From the NCBI RefSeq assembly GCF_918797505.1, contig NC_092800.1, forward strand, positions 1,178,001 to 1,242,000: a stretch of 64,000 bases of DNA, in the 5' to 3' direction. Source of the DNA: Bemisia tabaci (taxonomy: Eukaryota > Arthropoda > Insecta > Hemiptera > Aleyrodidae). Under the pieces are notes generated by a model that made no database searches, had not been told where the DNA came from, and saw only the letters and a program-made list of their open reading frames with translations. Below are positions 38,410 to 51,527 of this stretch, piece by piece. Positions within the stretch are counted from its first letter, which is position 1. Every line of letters begins with the position of its first letter. A program made the translations under genes and the position numbers.

Positions 38410-39326
38410 ATTATCATAATTTTTGTCAATACCAGTACTTCAGGTATGATCTATTGTTTTTTCCCCTTCACTATTTTTAATTTTAAAATTACTATCAAAG
38501 GAATAAGAAATGTGATTCTTAAGTTCCTTGCGTTTTCATTCCTGTTTGTCTTTGTAATTTCATACTGTTGTGAAATCTTCTATTTCCTAGGTTCAAGTTT
38601 TTCAAAGTTAAGAACGCACCAAAATATCCTGTTTTGCTAAGGAAGAACAATGCATGAACATTCAGCTGTTGCTGTTCATTTTTAAGAAGTGTTATGAACA
38701 TTTTCTCTCGAAATTTTCAGATGATTTGGATCTGATCGCGAATAAAATTTTCTGAAAAATTGGAAGGAAAATATGTATTCTCAAATTTCCCTGAAAATTA
38801 ATATTTTATCCAAGGAATGTTGGCTGAGTCTGAAGGCTTATGCGGTGTTCCTCCTTAGCACTGCAGTTAGTGTTTTTCTTTCATCTCGAGACATTTTTTA
38901 CATCTTTTGAAATGACCAAGATTTTTTGTAGTATTTTGAAACCTATGGTAACTCGAAATGTCATGATCAGATTCATATTGCAAGAAAATATTTTTTTGTT
39001 TCATTTTCATATTGAGAGAACAGATTCAACTTAATTATGAGGAGGAAAAAATCAATGATATAAGAAATAATTAAAAGTGTTTTAGATCAAAAGTTGGTAT
39101 TTTATTTTAAGACATATCGCAATAAAAAGGTAATAGGAAATCAGGGTATAGCAGAAATTAACGCAATGGTACTTATCAGGTATAATTATCACTTGAAGTA
39201 ATCACAACAAAATCGAGATAAAACAAATTAAGAAAATATTTTACAAATATTTACAAAGAATGTAAGCGCATAACAAATGACATCATGAGGAACTTAAAAT
39301 AGATGAATAGAAAAGGTTCATATTGA
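38410..39326. other. Convergent IntS4/syntaxin 3' region
   Basis: Holds the 3' UTRs of both genes (918 bp between stop codons). On the + strand an AATAAA lies at 38741-38746, inside a repeat element. On the minus strand AATAAA (TTTATT at 39101-39106) lies ~220 bp beyond the syntaxin stop and is a good candidate poly(A) signal. Other short ORFs here are not supported. Confidence 0.6.
38636..38859. mobile_element. MITE, AACGCCGCATGAGCC family, copy near IntS4 3' end
   Basis: Left end TGCTAAGGAAGAACAATGCA and right end GTGTTCCTCCTTAGCA are inverted. The interior (TTTTCAGATGATTTGGATCT) matches 52451-52703 and, more weakly, 56626-56830 and 59890-60040. It begins 226 bp after the IntS4 stop and contains the nearest AATAAA seen. 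Confidence 0.72.
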
Positions 39327-42300
39327 TCAACTGGGATTTGTTGATTTGAAAAAACCGAGGTAAATCCAAAACACAATACCAAACACGAACACACCAATTA
39401 TGAGCAGCAGAAGTAACTTTTTCTGAAACAAAAGATCATTCCACCTTGATTAGATTTTAAAGACAATTTTGACTTCATTTTGCAATTAAAAACTATAATT
39501 TCTGGCTCATCCTTAAAAACTTTAATGTGTAAAGGGGAACTTATTGTACATACGGTGTTTCTAAATTGAGCCAGAAATTGTAGTTCCTAATTGCAAAATG
39601 TAGTCCATTTGACAGAAAAAACTCTGCACACCAGTGGTGGCCTCCTGGCTCTTGGTACATTTTGCTGGAACTTGAAAATGTTAGTATTAAGTTCATCATC
39701 AGGCTAAAGCCCAGCTTTTTGACTCTGCATTTTTCAAGTTCACGACCAAAAATTGTTAAGGAAGAAGAATTAAAGAAGAAAAAACAAAAACTTACAAATC
39801 TTGCTTTCTCCTTGTATACTATCGCCTTTTTCGTTTGAACTCTTGCGGTTTCTACTGCCTCTGCTGCTCCCAAAACGTGATGTTCTATACTATTTATAAT
39901 GTCACCCTAATAGAAAATAAAAATTTAAATCAAATTTCAAAGTAGAGGAACAACTTTCAAACCAACACTATCAAATAAAATTAAAAAAGAAAAGAGGTAA
40001 AGAATAAATCAAAAAATCTTTTTGATGATTGCAGGGATTCTTTCTTTGTGCTTGACTACTGATTTTCATATCATGCACTTCTATTTCAGGTCTCAGCCAA
40101 AGATTTGTCCACGTCATGAAATAGTTTATAAATCAATAATTATGTGATTATTTGTAACAAAGAATTCTATTTTTCCCAAATCAGGGAAAATGATTAGGAG
40201 GTCAAGCACTCCCAGCATCATATTTAAAGGTATAGAAAATGTGCCTATTTTGGTGGCAAGATATATTTTTTCTTCGGGAGGGATCATCAAAAAAGCGACA
40301 GAGCAAGCACTCATTTTCATCTCTTGCACCAATATATGTATTTTGTTTGCACTGTCTCAGTATTTTCATGAACAAAAGCATACGAATTTGTATTTTAGTG
40401 TCTCGTCTCACAAGTATAAAGAAGAATTATTGAAACTTTCAGGTAAATTCATGTGATTATGACTCTTTTATAAAAAAGTAAAATGCCAACAAAGTAATAC
40501 TAAAACAGCCCAGACAAAATATGTTTTTCTGCGCAGGAGACGACAACATGCTCTTAATTCGGAGAACTGTAGCGCTAAAAAAACAAATGTAATGGGGATG
40601 GCAACTACGAACGGTTTCACATTTCAGCAACTGTCAATTATTTTTGTTGCTGCCTTTTGCCTTAAATTTTTTCAGTGGTTTTTACATTTCAAAAAAGAAA
40701 GAAAAAAAAAACACTGAACAAGATTTCTGTTAAAAGTAATACATTTTTTTGAACTCACCTGTTGTTCAACGAGTAAAGCCATTTCTACAAATAAGTCTCG
40801 TAACTCTTGGATAGACTTCTCCAGTTTTAACAATTCTTCATGTCTAATTTGAACATCCTCTAGAGCACGCCTTGCCTCTAGCGTCTCGGTAATTATCTGA
40901 ATGTAAGATGAAGAAAACAATTTTATCAAAAATACTTATTTTGCCAAGAACAATTTATAAAAATGTTCCATTCAATACTGTCAACCAGCAATCGACTGTC
41001 TTCCAATCATGTGTGTTAATTGCTCAGTCATAATAATCTTGGTTTTATGAGAAAATTATTGCACAAGAACTTTTCTTGTGAACATTTGAAAGGATTGAAC
41101 CGAGATCTGCGTAACCACATTTAATTTTGTCTGATTCTCTCTTAACTTTTATTTTTTTAAGATAGAACCAAACAACATAGCGCCTTGAAACTTTCATATA
41201 ACTTGGCATGTAAAGAGTAAATTTACAACATTCCATTACAAAGGTTTGATTATTTTCTTATTGAAAAAAATAAAACATGAAAGGCAATTAGGCAACGCCT
41301 GATGAAGTTAAGCTGTTTTTCTCCAATTGAGAACTGGCATTCAAACCTTTTTCCCTTCACCTTTCACTCCTGTTAGTCAAGAATGTTTTTACGAGAGTAG
41401 GTGAGGTTGTGAGAATACTTTAAGCCTCTTGGGCAGTTATCAAATTGAAAATTTCCGTTGTCACTACTTACATCACCATTAAAAATTGAGCCATAGTTTC
41501 CTTTCTCAAGAAGCTCCTCCAACTTTTCGTCTGAGATCTCTGCTTTAGCTGGAAAATAACAAAGAAATACTGTTTTTGAATTCATCCCTAAAAAACTTTC
41601 ATCATTTTTACATAAGATTTATCCACGCTCTGGAGGAATTTTCTTTTCAATGGCTGTTGATATCTATTTTTGTTTCACCAACTATCAGCGTTTAATGTTT
41701 CCAGTAATGGAACTTGGTATAAAAGATGATTGTTTACAAAATATTACTTCATGAAAATTGAAAATCAATTCCTGAAAAGAGACAAAAAAAAAAAAAACCA
41801 TGTCATATACCAGCCTAACTTGGGTGTTTCTGCTTTTGAAAACAAGCCTGCGTTGTTTTATGTAATACTTTTGATTTCACATTTTACTTACAGCCTTGGG
41901 GGAAAATATCCCATTTTCACACATTCCACTCTAATACATGGTAGATAAAACATGTCCTTTTAGAATACATTTTATCATGATGCTGAGTTATCAGTTTGTC
42001 CAGAGGTCCAATCCTCTTATTTTTGATACAAGAATGTATGCATGATCAAAATTTGAAATTATCTCCAAAGATAATTATATTATAATCCATTTAATTTGCC
42101 GCAGTAATGCTAAAAATTAAACCGACACTTCTACGTTTGTCATCGTAAAATCAGCATAGGTAACAAAAATGTGAAAATAATTTAAAGAACAAGAAAATAC
42201 CTATTGAAACGACTCGTTGGATCCGCTCCTCGCATTTTTCCTTATAATCCACCTGCTCAGCATTGAAGTCTGTAATTGCTTTGACAAACAGGTGTAAAGT

Positions 42301-45300
42301 TGTTGCATGCTGTGTTTTTCGAATTCTCAACCCTGCAGGGATTCTCGAACCGGGCTCCAAGTCCTCTTCCTCTTGTCGTATCCCTCGCTCTAGCTCTGGC
42401 AACAAAATCCTACTTCACTTTAGTACAGTTGGACGTAGACATGCTAAAAATAACCATGTGCATTGGGTTTGTGTATAACATAGTTCCTTTTAGCATACCT
42501 AAGTACGTCCACTTAAGTTTCAAATATCGATGGTAAAATGACAGAAATGCGTCTCTCGGTTTGTGATGTTTCAGACTTCCTGTGAAACTTCTTTTTTTAC
42601 ATTGAGAGCTACTAAACTTCATTTTTCTGTATGAAAAATATTTTGTGAACATTTCAAGCTATAATATTAGTTGAGTATCTTCTTTTGAAAAATGAAAGAG
42701 GAGCGGAGATTTTGAGATACTGCCACTGAGATACGCATTTTTGTAGTTTCACCATCAATACATAACTTTTCATGGAATTTTTGAGAATATTTCTGATAGC
42801 TTAAGAAATATCAAGTAAAAAATGGATTAAAAATCACTGTTTCTCCTGCATTACATAAAAAGGTGTAAGGAACGAAGTAGCTTTAAAAACTGAAATAGGT
42901 ACACCTTTGTTAGAAACTATTCCAGAGTTTCGCTACAATGTACATATATTTCTGGAGTAGTAACTAGACCATGTTGCATCTTAATTAATCTGTTCCCTAT
43001 GGATGCATGGCTAAAGTTGAAAAATGTGTATCTCCAAGTGAGTCATTGCGAATCTTTGCTCATGTTTTTTTTTCTTTTTGACAAGCAAATTAATGGACAG
43101 TTTCTCTTAAAATTTTTAGTTTTTCTTCAGTCATCTTACTTAAAACATTCACAGAAAATTTTAAGGAATAATCACTTAATTTTTTTTTTTAAAAAAAAAA
43201 ACAAAAAAAGAACTTAAACACAACTAGAGATTTTTAAACATTGCAATGGAGATGCATATTTTCTAACTGTAGCCATCGCTATAACTGTATAAACTGCAGT
43301 TTCAATGCCTGCACAAACAGATGAAAAGGAAATCTGAAACTGGGTCTAATGACATCTATATTTACCTACTCAGAATCTTTCATGACACTTACGTTTTAGA
43401 CGATGCTGCACTTTTTTGGCTATGTGTTTGACTGTTTCTGTGCGGGCATCAAGTTCCAATTTAAGTCCTGAAAAAGCAAAGAAAAGGAAATAATGCTTGG
43501 AAGTAGCTAAGTTTTCGAAAAAAAGTTCGAATGTTCGTACGGCGCTTTCTTTTAGTGTGGGAAGATATTTTTCGGTCATTCCGATGGAGGTGTACAAAGA
43601 TGCAAAGTGAAGTGTCACGAAATTTTGTTTCACTCCTCATGAAATTTCAATAATTTTTCAGGAACTGCGCATCGATGGCCAAAGTGTGAAACCACGTATC
43701 TTCCTCCATTTGCGACGTTTCAGACTTCCAGTCCTAGTTTATTTTTTCATTAGATATAACTATAGTCGACATATTTCCTTTAAAATTCTCTTCACTTTTC
43801 TCCTCTGTTGGCATACTTAATTTTCTGTAAAAATTTCAAACTAAAAAGTTGGCCTCTTTCGCATGGGAAAAACTCAACAGGAGCGGAAATTTTGAAACAT
43901 CGCATTGGAGTTACGTGGTTTCGCAGTTTGATGATCGGTATGCAACCTGCAAAAATTATCCAAGATCTCCTCAAAAAACTTCGAGATTTCACTGACATTT
44001 TTGTTCTTCCGAATTAAGATTTTTTCGTCGGATTTTATGGAGCGGAAATTTTGAAACATCGCAATGAAGTTACGTGGTTTCGTAATTTGGCCATCGGTAT
44101 GCAACCCCCCAAAATAATCCGAGATCTCGTGAAAAAACTTAGAAATTCCACTGTTATTTTTTTCTTTTTCTGAATTAAGATTTTATTATTTCCACAAGCT
44201 TAGTGACATTTTAAGTCCATCGTAGAAGTTACAAACGATTCCTTAAAATTTCATGAAATTCTAGGTATTTCGAAATTTTATTTGTTATAAAATTTCATGA
44301 AATTTCGCATCTTAGGAAGTGTGGGCAGGCGTCACTATTTCGGCGGTGCGAAAACGACGGGCACGGGCGGATAGACACAACAGCTCATTCCCTCTCTCCT
44401 CTGACGTAAGGGCGTATCTCTAATTTCGACGTGAGCCTCAGAAAGCATGGATTCATACGTAAAACAGGGTTCAAGTGGAAATTAAGATACGCCCTCACGT
44501 CATAGGAGCGATGACATGAGGTCTGGAGGAAGGGAGGGGGGGGTGGTTTGACTATTTCGTCACGCACACTACATGAGCAGTACGAGGAGCGTTATCGCGT
44601 TATCCACCACCACCGCGACCACGCACACAGGTGGACGCACGTTACAGCTGTGAGTGTGAGCGGCATGCATTAACACTCATGTGTCAGTGCGCGACGCGAC
44701 GCTTGTTCGTCGAAAGTTGCCACCCGTTTGCGCATGGAAATCGTCACGATTGTGTCGAGTTTTACTCGCTCCCGCTGTCTACGCTAGGATCCTTCCAACT
44801 CATAATTTTTGTGTCGAAAAAGTCGGATTTTCGGGTTCTGGATACAAATTTTTGAACAATTTGGCGAGGCAGTTGGATAAAACTGGACAAAATTGGACAA
44901 AAGTCACTTCAACCTGAATGCTTCAATCATCAGTCAGCCCATTGGATATGCCGGCATCACACGCTGAACTTGGCAGCTGAAAATGGAACTCAACAGTCAT
45001 GGCTCAACGGCTGAAATTTTGCGATTTCGAGTTATTTTCATCCAAATTTGTATCAGATCTATTCGAATAGTTCAGACAAATCCGACATTATCCGATGGTC
45101 GTTGAGAATCGTTGCTGAATTTTGCGCGACACGTGACATTCAGTCGCATTCAGCACAAGCCGCATTCAGCTCCCTTATTCAGCGTGTGATTCCGGCATTA
45201 GCAGATACATTTCTGTTGAATGGTGCCATTTTCTGATGTGACTTTTGTCCTATCTTTGCTTTCCCTTATTCGAAAATGAGGTAGAAATAGTAGCTCCTAA

Positions 45301-48300
45301 TTGCAAAATTCAGTCCAATCGGACGGCTTAAACAGAAGTCCTCGGTGAATTTTTTCTTCAAAGGGCCTTTCACCTTTCATACGTGATGTCAGATATTTAG
45401 GCGAGGGTGGTTAGGACTACCCGATAGACGCCTCTAAAGGAGGGTTGGAGGGGACTTTGGGTCCAACATTAGGAAGGAGGGTGGCGGGGGTAAAATGAGG
45501 GGCACGAGTACTTAAAAAGTATTGAATTTTTCTGAAATGGAGGCACTGAATTTCTTGAGAAGAGAAAGTACTGTAAAAGTATTGCTTTTTTGCTTGCCAG
45601 TTTTCGCAGAATCCCTGCTATTTTCACACCCTATGTCACCGAACTTGATGCAAAAAGTTTCCCGAAAAAACATGGATTTTTCCCGGGGGAAAATGGAAGG
45701 CTGAAAAGGGTGCTGTATATGGATACTCACTTTCATCTTGCCTGGGCGAGGATAGTAGTTGACTGTGAAGCGAGCGCATTATTTTGACGTGCTCCTCCAT
45801 ATTCCTTATCAGCGACCGTGATTCTTCCACCTGCAATCAAAAAACACTCAATTTAGCCTGTCATCCTCCGTAGATAAGATTTTCTCCGTGTTTTAACCTC
45901 AGATCTTACGTCAAAATTACTTGTGTAAACAGTTTACCCGCCTCTCATTTTTACTCGCTCACGAACGCGATCCTAAACGAGCCGGTCAATGCTAAAAAAC
46001 CTAACATGTTCCATATATCATGAAAAAAATTACTCGTTTTGTCGGTTCCTTGACAAAGGAATGTAACTCCATTCCAAAGTTGCAAAGTTGACTCACACAA
46101 TTTGATTTATTACAAGAATGCACCTGTGCAATTTGCGTCCAAATTTTTTCGTAGTTTTGCATGAGACCAGAAGAATAATCAGTAAATTTTTCAGTTGGAA
46201 ATATTCATGATTCTCATGGTAAAAATGCAATTTGCGGGGAAAATTTGGCAACATTCGAATGTAGTTACGTTTTTCGTTGAAGGAAACGACGATTTAAGGG
46301 TCTCGGAGGACAAGGCGCATAAGTGCAGTTTTTGAAAAGATTGAGATTTTAATTAACTCAACTAAAGGTGGTTTTATAATAAATCTTGTGAATAATTCAC
46401 TCCCAAATTCCAATTTCTAAGCATCAAAAAGAGAGTTTGAACTTTCTATTCGCCATAAGGCTCCATGTAATTTTAAACTTTAAACGCGTATTTCTCGAAG
46501 TAGCAAAAACTGCACCTATGCGCCTCTTATGCTCCAAAGTCCCCTTTTTTTAAACAAAGTATCAGATAAACGTTGGCAAGGCCATTTGGATCGGTTTTAA
46601 CAGAAATGAATCGATCCTATCAAGAGCCGATCAAGTAAAGTATTTAATGTGAATTCAGACCAATTTTGGTTCAATCTCATCGAGATTTCCAGGAAGATGG
46701 GTGAAAAACTTTAAAATACGCAAGAGTGCCTAGAGGGTACCCTGGTAAAAATTGGCAACAGGAGCTGCGTTTCAAAGTACCATAGAAATTCTTATAACCG
46801 GCTATAGAAGACGATAGAAAATCATACAGCCGGCTGTAGAAAGCGAAAAAAATCGTACAGCTGGGCTATACGAAGCTATGAAAAATTATACAGCCGGGCT
46901 ATAGTTCCTATCGCCGAGCTATATAGTTTATCGCCTGGCTGTAGCTTTATTACCATCGGCCATAAAAGACTTTAAAAAATTGTAAAGCCGGCTGTAGAAG
47001 CTATAGTAAATCTTACAGCCGGCTGTAGGTTCACAGTATTTTGGAACACATATCCCACTGCCAATTTTTACCAGGGTATTTTGGGGTCGGATGGGGTTGC
47101 CCACAAATAACATAATACCTACATTTTTGCAATTGATTGATTTTTGTTAAAAAAAAAAAAAGAAAAAAAGAAAAAAGAAAAAAAACATTGAATTTTTGAG
47201 TGTACCCACGAAAGATGGAACTTCCCTCGAAAAAACTTTTCAAAGCATCGCATACGCGGACCAGGTATGTGTTGGTTGTACCCGCACCTCTTCCACACCG
47301 TCAGAATTATAGACACCGGATCCTCGCGTCATGCAGTTGAATAGATCATTAAACAGGTATCACCGGAGCGATTGATAAAAAGTCTCAAACGAGGTGGATT
47401 TACTCTCAAGGAGAGTGCCAAGGATGAGATAGGAAGTGAAATGAGACCGAGAGACGGTCGAGAAATCAAGCCACCTCGATATAGATTCATTCGGATCCTT
47501 GATCGGTCAAAATCTTGTCATCAGACACAGCTAGACAATATATTTGGACGTATTCATGCTAATGGGAACTGTGTGCGCAGGGTTTGCATGCAACATAGTT
47601 CCTTTTAGCATAAATACATCCATTTTAGAGACACCGCACTGCTATGTTTCCCTATAATATACTGACTAAAAGTTACTTTCGGAAAGTCCTAGTTCAAATA
47701 CGCCTACTGGATGACATCTTGCAAGAGATGAACAATTGGTTTAACAATGGTATCCGAACTGGCAAAAACTCAACTTGCAAAGTGGTAATCCTGACATTCA
47801 TCATTCAAATCATTTGGCGAAAAGTAGGTATAGCCATGACCTCCGAATGTAGCCTCTGTCTTACTCGATTACATTCCTTTGATTCCTTGTCTGGAACTCT
47901 AAAATATATTGTCTCTGATTAGACGTTTGCTCCAACATATTTAGGCATTTTTTTGTATCCTAAATGGTTTATAAAATCACTCAACTAGATAGTGGTGCCA
48001 ATCGTCGTTTTCAGATGAAAGAACTAAACTACATTTCAACGTCGCAAAGTTTCTCCTGAAGCAGGGCCGGATTTAGGGGGTGGCCACATGGGCTGCGGCC
48101 CATGGCGGAAAATTTAGGGGCGGCAAACTTTGCAATTTTTTTAAATGTAGGTATATAAAAAAATCGGATTCAGAAAAAAAATTAAAAACAAGAAAAGGTG
48201 ACAAAATCTCTCATTTCCTGAGAATATAGTAATTTCTAATTTTGTCGTCTTTCAGTGATACAAGAGACAGCGCCTTTAATTAGTCGAGTTAAGGGAGAAA

Positions 48301-49183
48301 CCAAACACGCAATTTGGCCTGGAACGGCGCGGCGCAGAGAGCAATGATGACGAGGACTTGAGATGAAAAGGAGAAGCCCTCGGCGTAACGCGACGGTCGG
48401 CATGTAACACATATTCGCGCCTACAAGACTGCAGGAATACTTCACATATTGCGCCAAACATAGTGCAGTCAGCAGCGGTCGGCGTGGAACGCATATAGCG
48501 CCTACAAGACTGCATGAATACTTCACACATTGTTCCAAACGCAATGCGGTCAGCGCGGCGCGGTGGCGGAAGTTAAAATTATTAAACCACATTTATGTTT
48601 GTTCTTTAATAATTTTTTCGTCCATTTCTCATAAATGGAAGGCCTTGTCCAGATAGAGAAAGGTTTACGGAACTGAACTTTCGCCCAAAGTTCCATGAAC
48701 TTTTGCTAGTAGTGTTGACAGGGCTTACGCAAAAAATGTGTTCAACACGAGTGAACGCGTCTTATGCACCCTTCTCCCTCCGACACATTCACTTGATGGT
48801 TTTTATTGATGTTTCAAAACGAAAAAGAAGGGGGCGGCAAAATACAGGCGGCCCATGGGCGGCAAGTAGGTAAATCCGGCCCTGTCCTGAAGCAAAATTT
48901 ATTTTTATTAGGAAAGCATTGGGCGTTTCTGACTGTTTTTTTCTCTAATACTCGCAGTCACACTCTTGTAAAAATTGAAATATCTCAGTCAATTTTACAA
49001 GCCTGACGTAGAGCTCCGTTTCTTCGTCTATGGGAAGACACACTATCTCAATTTGAAATTTGCGGCATTAAGGTCGTCCTTTCTCCTGAGACGATCACAC
49101 ATTTGTAGATTCCGTTCATCAGCAATTGATGATATTAAAATGGTTATAATGGCCGAAGTCTTGGAATACATCGGAAGAAATCG

Positions 49184-49227
<44 letters not shown>

Positions 49228-51485
49228 ATTCAATTTCAACGGGTAAGCAAAAATTGACATCCTGTTTGCCGAAAAAAACAGCATTCCCGAAGTAGAGTTG
49301 CATTTTTCTTATTGATAAACTGAAATTGTGACCGCTCTCGGAAAAACACGGACCTCGGTCAACAAAAAACTCCAAAATGAACGATTGGCAACAGAGCACT
49401 CTGAGGGGTGTGGAGGAATCTACCAACATTTTAAGATGAAGGATTTGAATGCATCTATTCGTACTTAAGGGATGTCCGTGTTGCATGCACTCGAGATTGC
49501 AGGCGCGCTGGTTATGTCGATCGCAACTATTGAATGCAACTATTCGTGTCTAAGGGATGTCCGTGTTGCATGCACTAGAGATTGCAGGCGCTCTGCGTTC
49601 CCTAAATCACAAACCTGCCTTTGATTTATCGTGCTCAAAAGATATTTGCGATTGATAATATAATTAAATCGTGTCGTGCGAAAACCGCTAATGTCCATTT
49701 TTCCAGCTTTCAGTTATTTTGTGTAAATAATACTTTTTAAGAGTTGATACAACCATGAAAGTGATGCAAGGACTCGCTTTGGGATTAAGATAACTTTAAA
49801 ACTAGTATTAATGCCACTTTCGGGGTAGCATCACTCTGAAAAATATTATCAACTCTAAAAAACTCCAGACTGGAAAAATGGACATCAGCGGTTTCGCATG
49901 TCACGATTCAATTTAAATCACGTTGCCTGTGAAGCAAACCTTAAAAAAATGCGAGCAATTGTAGTAAAGTCCACTTTTATCACTTTATTAACACCGGACT
50001 GTGATACTGAGGTTTTACTTTTCGCTATTCTTTGAAATTTATTTTTAAATTAATCAAATTAAAAATGGGAGCTCTTAGGATCCCGAAACTACCGGAAATA
50101 TTCTGAAATTAGCTTCCTGAATATTTTGCTGAGCACTAACTTTTTAGATCAAATGGAGCCAGTTGATATGGTAGTACTGTTGAGACCTACAGTCTGTATA
50201 GCTGGACCCTAATGTTGAAGGGGTCAGCACTACTGCCATACTAGTTGGCTCCATTTGATCTAAACAGTTAGTGCCCAGCCAGGGTGGCAAATTTTCATGA
50301 AAAATAAAATCTTGAAATTTTACGTGTAATATTTCATGAAATTTCAGAAATTTATGAAAGATATTGAAAAGCCCCAGTTCCTTTTCGTATTTCGCAAAAT
50401 TTAAAAATTGAGACTTTCTTCTACGTTTGCGTGTGTAAGTGCGGGTTGCATACTCTAGCCCCTAAAAATAAAAACATATTTCTCAGCCTCGTGGAATTTC
50501 ATGAAATATTTCACTGAAATTTCCATTTTGGGCGCTTCTGGGTACCAGATGCGCCCTTTCCAGCCGTTCGACTCCCCCGATGTAACATGTACTATACTAC
50601 ATAACCTTTTGCCTTATGGGTAATGACGCCATTCTGGTACACCCGGGAAAATTTGGAGATTGTTCTGCTCTTGGTATTTGTAAACACTTTCGTGAAATGT
50701 TTTGCTTTTGACATAAGAATCTCGCACGGACGTATTACCTGGTTAAATTATTTTAGGGCCTCCTTATACTTTAAATGCTTATATCCGAGGCAGTACTTTC
50801 AGATCGATTTGAAAATATTACGAACAGTCACGTGATCTCTTCATTTTAGTGACGTATTACTGTGCTACTTTGTGATTGGTTCATTTTCTTAGCGCAGCAT
50901 CGACACGTCAGCTGTTTGCGGCATTGAGCTGAAGGTTTAAGGTTATGTCATGGACCAAGAGAATGAATAAGGACCCCCAACTCCAGTTAGCGGAGACATC
51001 AGCGCTGCCTGGCAGATTGTTCACGCCGTGAATATGGGTCCAGCGCCGATGTCGCCGCTGGCCGGGACCCGCGCTTCCCCTCCCCGCCGCTGCGCTCCTC
51101 TTCACGCGGCCGCGCTCCCCCCCCCCCTGTGCGCCCTACCTTGCGGCGTCGCGACGCCGCTGTCCGCTAGATCGCGTTGACGCACCAGCTTTAGACGTTC
51201 CGCCGCTCTTTCCCGTCGTCTGATTTACAGTGCATCCTTTATGTTTCCATGTACCACTCGACTGAGTTCATCACAAAGTGCTTGCGCAAATTTGCAGATC
51301 TTCACAGTCGACCTGAGGATTTGAAGGGTTTAACGGTTAAGGATTCCCACTTAATTTTAATTTTCGGCAGTCTTCGGGTGTAGAAACTGGCAATAATATG
51401 ATTTGTCAAAGAAGCGCCCTTCAACGCTTTGGCGTTGGAACTGCTCAGCATTTTATAGTTTTTTCCGTTGGTGACACATTTGTGT

Positions 51486-51527
<42 letters not shown>

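Noticed and set aside
48236..48592. 118-codon minus-strand ORF
   Set aside because: Lies in the tandem units of a hAT-type element; the repeated CSLVGA peptide comes from the DNA repeat.
49043..49486. 147-codon minus-strand ORF
   Set aside because: Contains a long poly-phenylalanine from the poly(A) run and part of a tandem repeat.
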